Part shown: in pieces, positions 1 through 6,866 of the stretch
How positions within the stretch are numbered: position 1 is the stretch's first letter
Layout: the number at the start of each line of letters is the position of its first letter
IMG/VR virus record: IMGVR_UViG_3300034092_000254
Span: 1 to 49,364 of that record
DNA from: a virus
Direction: 5' to 3' (one strand)
Length of the DNA stretch: 49,364 bases
Program-made: the position numbers and the translations under genes
Notes under the pieces: generated by a model
The model's input: the letters and a program-made list of their open reading frames with translations, nothing else
What the model was told of the DNA's origin: nothing
Databases searched by the model: none

Positions 1-1
1 A

Positions 2-199
2 AACGTCTTTACGGTAACAACTGCAGCGAGCACTGCAACTAGCGGAGCCATAACGTTTTATAGTAGTATCTTGTTAGAGCTTAACACGTTCAACATTGTT
101 GGTTTGCCAGTGCTGATCCCCGGTGAAGGCATCTATTGCAAAAACGGTATGTTTGTAGGTGTTGGCGGTTCTGTAACAGCAACGGTGTTTTATGGCTAA
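2..199 (+). CDS. Phage structural protein, C-terminal fragment (partial)
   Basis: The frame is open from the left edge of the window to a TAA at 197-199, leaving the last 65 residues of a protein whose start lies outside. The tail is beta-rich and ends ...GSVTATVFYG after a GLPVLIPGEGIYCKNG stretch. From memory, the pattern 'PGEG...G.yv......vtvFYG' is typical of the C-terminus of small virion proteins in aquatic phages. The next gene starts inside its last codons (8-nt overlap), so both are probably on one late transcript. The exact virion role cannot be told from this fragment. Confidence 0.6.
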   Translation, partial: NVFTVTTAASTATSGAITFYSSILLELNTFNIVGLPVLIPGEGIYCKNGMFVGVGGSVTATVFYG

Positions 200-437
200 A
201 TCTCCAGCATGGCAACGCAAAGAGGGCAAATCCGAGAAGGGCGGCTTGAACGCCAAAGGCCGAGCCTCCGCCAAAAAGCAAGGTATGAATTTGAAACCTC
301 CCCAGCCGGAAGGCGGCTCTCGCAAAGACTCTTTCTGTGCGAGGATGGGCGGGATGAAAAAGAAGCTAACAAGTGCAAAGACAGCAAACGATCCAAATTC
401 ACGGATCAACAAAGCTCTTAGAGCATGGAATTGCTAA
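192..437 (+). CDS. Small basic conserved phage protein (KEGKSEKGGLNAKGR type)
   Basis: An 81-residue Lys/Arg/Gly-rich protein. It opens MAKSPAWQRKEGKSEKGGLN and ends with an SFCARMGGMKKK...INKALRAWNC segment. I recognise this arrangement, with an N-terminal 'W.RKEGK...GGLNAKGR', a central 'FCARM.GM' and a C-terminal 'LRAWNC', from conserved hypothetical proteins of many aquatic phages. No function is established that I can cite. The net positive charge and the position among virion genes suggest a nucleic-acid-associated or head-associated role, which is inference. The start overlaps the upstream gene by 8 nt. Confidence 0.8.
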   Translation: MAKSPAWQRKEGKSEKGGLNAKGRASAKKQGMNLKPPQPEGGSRKDSFCARMGGMKKKLTSAKTANDPNSRINKALRAWNC

Positions 438-438
438 C

Positions 439-687
439 ATGGAACTGATGGTCTGGAACGTAATACTCTCCTTTGCATCAGCACTGCTGCTGTTTTGGGT
501 AAAGGTGTCCCACGATGAAGTAAAACGCCTAAGTATTCTTTTGAGCAAAACTCGTGAAGAAAACGCAGAAAAGTTTGTAACCAAATCAGATGTTCATAAT
601 GACATTAACCGAGTGCTGGCCAGATTGGATCGTCTTGAAAGCAAGATAGACGACTTTATGAAGGAGCATCGCAGTGCCCTCAGTTAG
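439..687 (+). CDS. Small membrane-anchored coiled-coil protein
   Basis: An 82-residue protein starting at the ATG at 439, directly after the previous stop (435-437). A longer upstream start at 373 would overlap the previous gene heavily and adds residues of unlike composition, so it was rejected. Residues about 3-22 (LMVWNVILSFASALLLFWVK) form a single membrane span. The rest is charged and helical, with heptad-like spacing (VHNDINRVLARLDRLESKID). A one-TM plus coiled-coil layout is shared by phage inner-membrane spanins and other small phage membrane proteins, but the gene is far from the lysis cassette. Function unknown. Confidence 0.7.
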   Translation: MELMVWNVILSFASALLLFWVKVSHDEVKRLSILLSKTREENAEKFVTKSDVHNDINRVLARLDRLESKIDDFMKEHRSALS

Positions 688-1138
688 TAAGAAGCAACAC
701 AATTTCATGGCAGCGGTGGCTAACAACCCATCGTTTGCTAAGAAAGCAGGCGTCCCACAGTCTGTGGGTAAAGAGTTTAATCAGGCCGACAAAGGTCGTA
801 AATTTTCTAAAGGTGGCGATATGAAAAAGATGAATATGGGTGGATACGCAGACGGTGGCATGACCATGGTCAAAAAAGGCGACAAGATGGTTCCTGACTT
901 TGCTGCTGACGGCAAGGGCAAGATGGCCAAAGGCGGCATGGCTAAAGGCAAAATGCCAGCAGCTTTGGCTAAGCATGCAGGCATGCCAGCTTCCAAGGCT
1001 CACAAAGGTCTGAAGGCTGGCGGTATGGCTGCATCCAAAATGGGTTCGGTTAAAACTTCTTCTAGCCGTGATGGTATTGCTACTAAAGGCAAAACCAAAG
1101 GCACAATGATTACCATGAAAAATGGCGGGAAGTGCTAA
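674..1138 (+). CDS. Lys/Gly/Met-rich small phage protein with DGIAxKGKTxG motif
   Basis: A 154-residue protein starting at a GTG (674) inside the previous gene's end. The N-terminus (VSKKQHNFMAAVANNPSFAK) resembles a conserved phage family. The middle is low complexity, with repeated GGM/KGK/KM blocks and a GGYADGG motif. The C-terminus carries SSRDGIATKGKTKG, a motif shared with the proteins at 1142 and 4574. Composition (Lys, Gly, Ala, Met) suggests a disordered, nucleic-acid- or capsid-associated peptide, which is inference. It belongs to the run of small late proteins at 0.2-2.1 kb. Confidence 0.75.
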   Translation: MPSVSKKQHNFMAAVANNPSFAKKAGVPQSVGKEFNQADKGRKFSKGGDMKKMNMGGYADGGMTMVKKGDKMVPDFAADGKGKMAKGGMAKGKMPAALAKHAGMPASKAHKGLKAGGMAASKMGSVKTSSSRDGIATKGKTKGTMITMKNGGKC

Positions 1139-1141
1139 GCC

Positions 1142-1414
1142 ATGAAAAAATACGCTGAAGGTGGTATCTATACCGCTGAAATGGGTAAACCTCCTACTGA
1201 CCCAGAAGGCGTACCCGCTGTAAAAAAGACCGCGCCTAAGCCTGCGCCTAAGAAAACTGCGCCTCCAAAAGACACAGTGTTCCGCGAAGGTATGCCAGTT
1301 CCACAAGACAAGGATGGCGCATCTGTGAGTAAAACTAAGAAGATGGCCAGTGGTGGCGTTACCCGTGCAGACGGTATTGCTCAGCGTGGTAAGACACGCG
1401 GAAAGATGTGCTGA
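1142..1414 (+). CDS. Small Lys/Pro-rich phage protein with DGIAxRGKTxG motif
   Basis: A 90-residue protein. It begins MKKYAEGGIY, the same Y-A-E-G-G motif seen in the proteins at 2094 and (as YADGG) 674. It continues with a Lys-Pro-Ala linker and ends SGGVTRADGIAQRGKTRG-KMC. The C-terminal motif is a recognisable relative of the one at the end of the preceding protein, so the two genes probably share a peptide module. No catalytic motif is visible. It starts 3 nt after the previous stop. Confidence 0.75.
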   Translation: MKKYAEGGIYTAEMGKPPTDPEGVPAVKKTAPKPAPKKTAPPKDTVFREGMPVPQDKDGASVSKTKKMASGGVTRADGIAQRGKTRGKMC

Positions 1415-1415
1415 T

Positions 1416-1592
1416 ATGGCAACCGCAAAACCCGCAGGCAGTGTAGTTAAGTCTTTAAAAAAGGCTGGGTTTTACGGTGCAAGTGAACCCAAACGACTGG
1501 CTATCATTAACAAAGTTACAACCAAACCCCAGCGGATAAAGATGGTTGATAAATTGTTTTTAGCCAAAAAAGCTAAAGGTAAAACAAAATGA
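1416..1592 (+). CDS. Small basic protein of unknown function
   Basis: A 58-residue protein from the ATG at 1416, two bases after the previous TGA. An upstream in-frame start at 1350 lies inside the preceding gene and adds a stretch of unlike composition. The product is Lys-rich and contains KSLKKAGFYGASEPKRLAII and a C-terminal AKKAKGKTK tail. Not recognised beyond its similarity in composition to its neighbours. It overlaps the next start by 4 nt. Confidence 0.65.
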   Translation: MATAKPAGSVVKSLKKAGFYGASEPKRLAIINKVTTKPQRIKMVDKLFLAKKAKGKTK

Positions 1593-1864
1593 TGCCAAGC
1601 CGTGGTATGGGAGCCATATCCCCAAGCAAAATGCCCGGTGCAAAGAAAAAAGCACGTCGGGACGATACTGACTTTACTCAGTATAAAGAGGGCGGCAAAG
1701 TTAATGCTGCTGGCAATTACACCAAACCCGGCCTTCGTAAGAGAATTGTGTCTCAGGTAAAGTCCGCAGCAACCCACGGTACAGGCGCAGGCCAATGGTC
1801 AGCCCGTAAAGCACAACTTGTTGCTAAGAAGTACAAAGAAGCTGGCGGGGGGTACAAAGATTGA
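1589..1864 (+). CDS. Conserved small basic protein (GLRKRI...WSARKAQ...GGGYKD type)
   Basis: A 91-residue protein. The second half, KPGLRKRIVSQVKS followed by GAGQWSARKAQLVAKKYK and GGGYKD, is a pattern I recognise from conserved hypothetical proteins of aquatic phages. The N-terminal third is Lys/Arg rich and includes a QYKEGGKV segment resembling the Y-x-E-G-G motif of its neighbours. Function unknown. The gene is translationally coupled on both sides by 4-nt overlaps. Confidence 0.75.
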   Translation: MMPSRGMGAISPSKMPGAKKKARRDDTDFTQYKEGGKVNAAGNYTKPGLRKRIVSQVKSAATHGTGAGQWSARKAQLVAKKYKEAGGGYKD

Positions 1865-2094
1865 AAGCCCCTCAAAAATCGCTCAAAGATTGGGGTGACC
1901 AGAAATGGCGCACTAAGTCTGGTAAACCGTCAAGTAAGACGGGAGAGCGGTATTTGCCCGAAGCGGCTATTAAATCTTTAAGCCCAGCAGAATACGCAGC
2001 TACAACCAAAGCCAAACGTGCTGGTAAAGCATCTGGTAAACAATTTGTAGCGCAACCTAAAACTATTGCAAAGAAAACAGCGGGGTTCAGATAA
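1861..2094 (+). CDS. Conserved small basic protein (TKSGKPSSKTGERYLP type)
   Basis: A 77-residue protein starting at a TTG (1861) that overlaps the preceding TGA. A G-rich stretch just upstream can serve as the ribosome binding site. The sequence contains WRTKSGKPSSKTGERYLP, then AEYAATTKAKRAG and GKQFVAQPKTIAKKT. I recognise this as a conserved virus/phage protein family of unknown function, often found next to the WSARKAQ family as here. It ends in a TAATG overlap with the next gene. Confidence 0.75.
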   Translation: MKAPQKSLKDWGDQKWRTKSGKPSSKTGERYLPEAAIKSLSPAEYAATTKAKRAGKASGKQFVAQPKTIAKKTAGFR

Positions 2095-3245
2095 TGGCAT
2101 CTCTATACGAACAACTAATGGCTTCCAAAGGCGCTCCAAAGGCAGCCGGGGCTTCTAATTCCACACAACTTCGTAAAGCTCCTATGAGCTTGCGTTCTGC
2201 CATGCGTAAGTACGCAGAAGGCGGTGATGTTAACGGTCAGGGCTTTGATGATGGGCGGGATATGTCCCGTTCTGTAATGCAAGGGGCCCCCATGCAAGGT
2301 GGCAATCTAGGTGCTGGTTTGGCGCAAGCGGTTCAAGGGATTCAAGGCGGCAGGCTGCAAGGTAATGACTTTACGCAGGCTTTGATGGACATTGCTAAAC
2401 AAGCTCAAACACAAAATCAGCAAGATATTGTTGAGCCTAGATTTCCAGAAAGAGTGCGCCCCCCAGAGCGTCCAGAAGAGCCGCGTTATGAAGAGCCACG
2501 TTATGAGGAGCCACGCCGTCCAGAAGAGCCGCGTTATGAGGAGCCACGCCGTCCAGAAGAGCCACGTCCAGACCCCCGTTCCCCAGAGATTTATCCACAG
2601 GACTACGCTGGCCCAAGGACTACAGGTTCAACACAAACTCAAGAAATAGGGCCACGCACTTCTTACCGCATAAACGATGATGGTTCAAGAACTGAAATTG
2701 GCTACGACGGTCAGCCTATTGCTAACTACACGCCAGAGCAATTGGCTATGCATTACGCCACGATGGGTATTGGCCAGCCCGAGTATCGTTATGTTTGGAA
2801 TGGCCAAGGATACGATAAATTGCCAAATGGCCCACAAATTGGCTATGACCCCGGCACAACTACTGCGCCCTATCCAGAAGAGCCAACTACTGCGCCAATG
2901 CCAATGTTTCCTGACACAGCGCCTTACCCAGACACAGCTCCAATGCCAATGTTTCCTGACACAGCGCCAATGCCTGTAGATTACTACAACCCATCACCCC
3001 CTATGGACTTTACACAAGATCCGGGGTTTACTCCAATGCCAACGCCCATAGGAGTAGCAAAATCCTTAGAAAGAGGTGGTGATATTGGAAAGCTATTGCA
3101 AGACTTAACTTCACGTTCAGGTGGTCAACAAAGTGAGGGCTTAGCCGCATTGATTGCAAAAGCACTTGCTGGTGGGGGCGGAGGCGGTTCGTTAGAAGAA
3201 CAACGCAGATTGATGAGTCTTCTTGAAATGTTAAAGGGCAGATAA
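2094..3245 (+). CDS. Pro/Glu-rich repetitive virion-associated protein
   Basis: A 383-residue protein. The N-terminus has a basic segment and an MRKYAEGGDVNG motif like that in neighbouring small proteins. Residues about 126-162 are repeats built from RPEEPRYEEPR units. Residues about 265-300 repeat PMPMFPDTAP. The C-terminal 60 residues are an ordinary-looking helical segment with a Gly run. It looks largely disordered, with short conserved ends, and probably is a structural or scaffold-like linker, which is inference. It overlaps both neighbours by a TAATG junction. Confidence 0.7.
   Translation: MASLYEQLMASKGAPKAAGASNSTQLRKAPMSLRSAMRKYAEGGDVNGQGFDDGRDMSRSVMQGAPMQGGNLGAGLAQAVQGIQGGRLQGNDFTQALMDIAKQAQTQNQQDIVEPRFPERVRPPERPEEPRYEEPRYEEPRRPEEPRYEEPRRPEEPRPDPRSPEIYPQDYAGPRTTGSTQTQEIGPRTSYRINDDGSRTEIGYDGQPIANYTPEQLAMHYATMGIGQPEYRYVWNGQGYDKLPNGPQIGYDPGTTTAPYPEEPTTAPMPMFPDTAPYPDTAPMPMFPDTAPMPVDYYNPSPPMDFTQDPGFTPMPTPIGVAKSLERGGDIGKLLQDLTSRSGGQQSEGLAALIAKALAGGGGGGSLEEQRRLMSLLEMLKGR
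2469..2570 (+). repeat. Imperfect tandem repeat encoding (R/Y)EEPR(R)PEEPR units
   Basis: Near-identical 27- to 33-bp blocks built from 'ccagaagagccgcg' and 'ttatgaggagccacg' follow each other within the gene at 2094. They are likely to vary in copy number between relatives. Confidence 0.7.
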
Positions 3246-4180
3246 TGACTACTACCGGCTCAACCCTCTTCAACATGGAGTTTACCGAGATCGCTGAAGA
3301 AGCGTGGGAGAGGGCTGGCCGTGAGATGCGTACTGGTTATGACTTGCGCACAGCGCGTCGTTCTATGAACTTAATGACCATTGAGTGGCAGTCCAAAGGC
3401 ATCAACATGTGGACAATGGAACAGGGGATCATTAACTTGACCCCCGGTTTAGCTACGTATGCGCTGCCAAAAGATACTATTGACCTTCTAGAACATGTAA
3501 TCCGTACGGGATCTAACACTGCTTCTACGCAAGCCGATTTAACCGTTTCACGCATTAGCGTCTCAACTTATGCAACTATTCCAAACAAGCTTAGCCAAGC
3601 TCGCCCAATTCAAGTCTGGATTCAAAGACTTTCTGGCGAAACTAATCCAACCAATTCAGTCTTGGTGGGCGCGGTTACGTCAACGGACACCACAATAACG
3701 CTTAACACCATAGTGGGTTTGGCGGGTTCTGGTTTTATCCGCATTGATTCAGAAGATATTTACTACACATACGTATCAGGGAATACCCTAGGTGGTGTGT
3801 ACCGTGGTCAAAACAACACAACTGCCGCATCCCATACTGATGGCTCAGCTATTTTTGTACCCCAGCTTCCTGCTGTAACAGTTTGGCCTACGCCTGATAA
3901 CAGCACGCCGTATCAGTTTGTGTACTGGAGACTTCGCCGAGTGCAAGATGCTGGCGCTGGTGTTGAAACCGCTGACATGAACTTTCGCTTTTTACCGTGC
4001 CTTGTAGCTGGTTTGGCGTATCACATTGCAATCAAAGTACCTGAATTGATGCCCCGCATCCAGATGCTTAAACAGATTTACGATGAGACCTTTGAGATTG
4101 CCGCTGGTGAAGACCGAGAGAAAGCTCCGCTTCGCCTTGTTCCTAGGCCAATGTTTATTGGAAGTGGCGGGGGTTACTAA
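3245..4180 (+). CDS. Head-tail adaptor / tail accessory factor (P22 gp4-like)
   Basis: A 311-residue protein. Residues 1-85, with AWERAGREMRTGYDLRTARR, NLMTIEWQSKGINMWTMEQG and LTPGLATYALP, match the helical start of P22 gp4-type adaptors that form the ring under the portal. The C-terminal third (WPTPDNSTPYQFVYWRLRRV...AYHIAIKVPELM) continues the family. Between them, residues about 136-208 are a beta-rich insert (TTITLNTIVGL...IRIDSEDIYYTYVSGNTLGG...TAASHTDGS) that looks like a separate surface domain. Context among structural genes supports the call. The family is inferred from remembered patterns, so the exact homologue is uncertain. Confidence 0.75.
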   Translation: MTTTGSTLFNMEFTEIAEEAWERAGREMRTGYDLRTARRSMNLMTIEWQSKGINMWTMEQGIINLTPGLATYALPKDTIDLLEHVIRTGSNTASTQADLTVSRISVSTYATIPNKLSQARPIQVWIQRLSGETNPTNSVLVGAVTSTDTTITLNTIVGLAGSGFIRIDSEDIYYTYVSGNTLGGVYRGQNNTTAASHTDGSAIFVPQLPAVTVWPTPDNSTPYQFVYWRLRRVQDAGAGVETADMNFRFLPCLVAGLAYHIAIKVPELMPRIQMLKQIYDETFEIAAGEDREKAPLRLVPRPMFIGSGGGY

Positions 4181-4563
4181 TGGGTAATCGGTACGCATCC
4201 GGCAAGATAGCGATTGCTGAATGTGATCGCTGTGGTCAGCAATTTAGGTTAAAACAACTTAAGACTGAAATCATTAAACAGCGTAAGTATGAATTGTTGG
4301 TTTGCCCTGAGTGCTGGGATCCAGATCAGCCACAGTTAATGTTAGGTACGTTTCCAGTAGATGACCCACAAGCTTTGCGTAACCCGCGTAGGGATACAAC
4401 GTATGTAACTTCTGGTGTTAACTCGGCTGGTAACTTGTCAGGCGGTTCACGAGACATTCAGTGGGGCTGGGCTCCAGTTGGTGGGTCTAGATTTTTTGAT
4501 AATGAATTGACACCAAACTACTTGGTGGCAACGACATTTGTTGGTACAGTAACGGTTAGTTAA
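4180..4563 (+). CDS. Zinc-ribbon phage structural-region protein
   Basis: A 127-residue protein with two CxxC pairs, C15-x2-C18 and C42-x2-C45, in the contexts AECDRCGQQF and LLVCPECWDPDQPQL. These are expected to bind one zinc. The following LGTFPVDDPQALRNPRRDT stretch is also conserved in phage proteins I recall lying next to gp4-like adaptors. Function unknown; it may be a minor head or connector component. The start codon overlaps the previous stop (TAATG). Confidence 0.75.
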   Translation: MGNRYASGKIAIAECDRCGQQFRLKQLKTEIIKQRKYELLVCPECWDPDQPQLMLGTFPVDDPQALRNPRRDTTYVTSGVNSAGNLSGGSRDIQWGWAPVGGSRFFDNELTPNYLVATTFVGTVTVS

Positions 4564-4573
4564 GGAGATTAAA

Positions 4574-4762
4574 ATGGCATTTAGAAAATCAGCCGACGGT
4601 ATTGCTAAAAAAGGTAAAACCGAAGGTAAAAATTTAGGTGATAGCGGCCCTACTGCTGGCATGATGCACGGCGGTAAAGGCAAAGGTAAGGGTAAAACCA
4701 ATGCCGATATGAAGACTATGGGTCGTAACTTGGCAAAAATTGCTAATCAGAAACGAGGCTAA
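4574..4762 (+). CDS. Small basic protein with DGIAxKGKTxG motif
   Basis: A 62-residue protein preceded by a good Shine-Dalgarno (aaggag at 4562-4567). The N-terminus FRKSADGIAKKGKTEGKN carries the same motif as the C-termini of the proteins at 674 and 1142, followed by a GKGKGKGKT run. It is probably a stand-alone copy of that peptide module. Function unknown. Confidence 0.75.
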   Translation: MAFRKSADGIAKKGKTEGKNLGDSGPTAGMMHGGKGKGKGKTNADMKTMGRNLAKIANQKRG

Positions 4763-4764
4763 TC

Positions 4765-5028
4765 ATGGCTACATACAGCAAAAAATTGATGGGTAAAGAA
4801 GTTGGCGATGCCAAAGTCTATGCTAAACCACACACAATGTCTGGCAAAGCTGTCAGTGCTTCTACTAACCCCGGCTCTGGCCCTGACCACAGTGATGCAA
4901 ATACAGTCAATATGTCTGTAGGCAACATCTCTCGCCGTCCACAGCCAGCCGCTAAAACTTCGGGTATCAAAATGCGTGGCGCAGGTGCAGCGACTAAAGG
5001 TGTAATGTCAAGAGGCCCAATGGCATGA
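4765..5028 (+). CDS. Small conserved phage protein ending in GIKMRGAGAATKG...RGPMA
   Basis: An 87-residue protein. The last 20 residues (GIKMRGAGAATKG then MSRGPMA) form a C-terminal signature I recognise from many aquatic phage small proteins next to adaptor genes. The N-terminal part is Lys/Ser rich with no known fold. It overlaps the downstream adaptor gene by ATGA, so it is translationally coupled to a connector protein. Confidence 0.75.
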   Translation: MATYSKKLMGKEVGDAKVYAKPHTMSGKAVSASTNPGSGPDHSDANTVNMSVGNISRRPQPAAKTSGIKMRGAGAATKGVMSRGPMA

Positions 5029-5864
5029 ATTACACCGAGCTTGTCACGCAGGTAAGCGATTACTGCGAGAACTCTTTCCCAACTGACAATATGAATGTGT
5101 TCATTCGTCAGGCGGAGCAGCGCATCTATAACACCGCGCAGCCAGCTAATTTGCGAAAGAACGTGACGGGCATATTAACCACTGGTAATAAGTATCTTCA
5201 GTGCCCAACAGATTTCTTATCTGTTTACAGCCTTGCCGTATACCCGTATAACACGACAACTGCCACAGGAACATCTGGGCAGAAAACAATTGTGGTTGCT
5301 AGTACGACAGGTATTGCAGTAGGTCAGCAGGCAACCGGCACAGGAATTGGCACTAACGCACAGGTTAGAAGTATTGTGGGGACTACGGTCACCTTAACAG
5401 TCGCAAACAACGGTACGGTATCAGGCTCTATTGCCTTCCAAGGTGATTACTTATATCTTTTAAACAAAGACGTTAACTTTATCCGTGAAGCTTACCCTTT
5501 GTCTGCATTTGCATCTGAGCCTAAACACTACGCCATCTTTGGCCCCCGGTCAGACAATGTAAATGAGTTGACGTTTATTGTTGGCCCTACACCAAGTGCT
5601 GCATACAACGCAGAGCTTCATTACAACTACTACCCTGAGTCTATTGTCACTGCCGAAACCACTTGGCTAGGCGATAACTTTGATTCTGTTTTGTTGTATG
5701 GAACTATATGCGAAGCCTATACCTACATGAAGGGTGAGGCTGACATGGTGGCTCTTGCTCAACAACGTTACGTACAAGCTATTGCTCTGTATAAAAACTT
5801 GTCGGATGGCAAACAACGTGCTGATGCTTATCGTGATGGTCAAATTAGGGTGGCTGTTTCATGA
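5025..5864 (+). CDS. Head-tail adaptor protein (SU10-adaptor-like)
   Basis: A 279-residue protein. The opening MNYTELVTQVSDYCEN, the FIRQAEQRIYNTAQPANLRK segment and the later PKHYAIFGP...NELTFIVGPTPSAAY and HYNYYPESI...WLGDNFDSVLLYGTICEAYTYMKGE blocks match the SU10-type adaptor family of short-tailed phages. This protein bridges portal and tail. Residues about 76-138 are an inserted Gly/Thr/Val-rich beta domain (IVVASTTGIAVGQQATGTGI), of a different type from the insert in the adaptor at 3245. It overlaps both neighbours by ATGA. Confidence 0.8.
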   Translation: MNYTELVTQVSDYCENSFPTDNMNVFIRQAEQRIYNTAQPANLRKNVTGILTTGNKYLQCPTDFLSVYSLAVYPYNTTTATGTSGQKTIVVASTTGIAVGQQATGTGIGTNAQVRSIVGTTVTLTVANNGTVSGSIAFQGDYLYLLNKDVNFIREAYPLSAFASEPKHYAIFGPRSDNVNELTFIVGPTPSAAYNAELHYNYYPESIVTAETTWLGDNFDSVLLYGTICEAYTYMKGEADMVALAQQRYVQAIALYKNLSDGKQRADAYRDGQIRVAVS

Positions 5865-6277
5865 GCAGTATTCTCCAAACCCAGACCACTAGTTTCAAAA
5901 CGGAGCTATACACAGGCGTTCACAACCTGTCTTCAAATACGTTAAAGATAGCCCTGTATACGGCTAATGCCAATTTAAACGAAGCCACTACTGCTTACAC
6001 GACAAGTGGTGAAGTGACTGGTACGGGTTATGTGGCTGGTGGCGTAACGCTAACGGGCGTAACCATTAGCTCGTCTGGTTACACGGCGTATGTAGATTTT
6101 GCCGATGTGGTGTTTAACGCTTCAGTAACGGCTCGTTGTGCTTTGATCTACAACGTTACCCAAGGTAATAAATCCATTGCTGTGTTGGACTTTGGGTCTG
6201 ACAAGACTTCTACTAATTTCACTATTACAATGCCTGCAAACACAGCAACAGCAGCATTGATTCGTTCTTCTAACTAA
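5861..6277 (+). CDS. Small beta-rich virion protein
   Basis: A 138-residue protein. SFKTELYTGVHNLSSNTLKI then ALYTANANLNEATTAYTT and GEVTGTGYVAGGVTLTG match a conserved phage virion family I recall from aquatic podoviruses (pattern 'iALYTs.a.l...T.aY...nEv.GtGY.aGG'). Beta-strand-rich composition suggests a decoration or tail-fibre-associated protein. No enzymatic motif. It follows the adaptor gene with an ATGA overlap. Confidence 0.7.
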   Translation: MSSILQTQTTSFKTELYTGVHNLSSNTLKIALYTANANLNEATTAYTTSGEVTGTGYVAGGVTLTGVTISSSGYTAYVDFADVVFNASVTARCALIYNVTQGNKSIAVLDFGSDKTSTNFTITMPANTATAALIRSSN

Positions 6278-6286
6278 GGAGTCATC

Positions 6287-6865
6287 ATGACTATTGAAAA
6301 AACCAAAGCCACTGACGTTGTTTCTAGTGGTCTGACTTGTAACACCAAAGCCGGTGAGGACGCAAAGGCGACCGGTTTATTTGAAATCAAATGCCATGAC
6401 AAAGATGGTAACTTGAAGTGGACTGCTGAGTCTAAGAACTTGGTGGTTAACGCGGGTCTGGCATACATGGCGGGCAGTGCTTTGACCTCAGTAACCCAGA
6501 TCACCACTTGGTATCTTGGCTTGTACGGCGCTGGCGCTTCTAATACACCTGCGGCGGGCGACACAATGGCTTCCCATGCTGGTTGGACAGAAGTTACGGC
6601 ATACAGCAACGGAACCCGTGTGACTGCTACTTTTGTAACAGCTACAACCGCTAATCCATCCGTGGTAACTAATACAGCTTCACCAGCCGTGTTTAACATT
6701 AACGGCACGGCAACAGTTGGCGGTGCGTTTTTGACGAGCAACGATACTAAAGGTGGCACAACAGGAACATTGTTCTCTGCCGCTGACTTTGGCTCACCCG
6801 GTGACCGTTCTGTGGTGAACAGCGATACTTTATCTGTGACTTACACATTCAGCTTGGCGGCTTAA
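6287..6865 (+). CDS. Virion/tail-fibre-associated protein
   Basis: A 192-residue protein with a strong Shine-Dalgarno (aaggag at 6276-6281). It has a charged N-terminus, a KNLVVNAGLAYMAGSAL segment, and WYLGLYGAGASNTPAAGDTM followed by HAGWTEVTAYSNGTR. The 'N.GL.......YvGL.......agDTmasH.gw.E...Ys' pattern is known to me from conserved phage structural proteins. It is probably a tail-fibre or decoration component. A long open frame on the opposite strand here is a composition shadow. Confidence 0.7.
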   Translation: MTIEKTKATDVVSSGLTCNTKAGEDAKATGLFEIKCHDKDGNLKWTAESKNLVVNAGLAYMAGSALTSVTQITTWYLGLYGAGASNTPAAGDTMASHAGWTEVTAYSNGTRVTATFVTATTANPSVVTNTASPAVFNINGTATVGGAFLTSNDTKGGTTGTLFSAADFGSPGDRSVVNSDTLSVTYTFSLAA

Positions 6866-6866
6866 T

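Noticed and set aside
89-101. TCAACATTGTTGG as another copy of the palindrome
   Set aside because: It differs at three positions, lies in a late structural gene, and one such near-match is expected by chance.
680-1306. 208-residue His/Phe-rich minus-strand frame
   Set aside because: It is antisense to two well-supported small + strand genes; its composition is that of reversed Lys/Gly codons.
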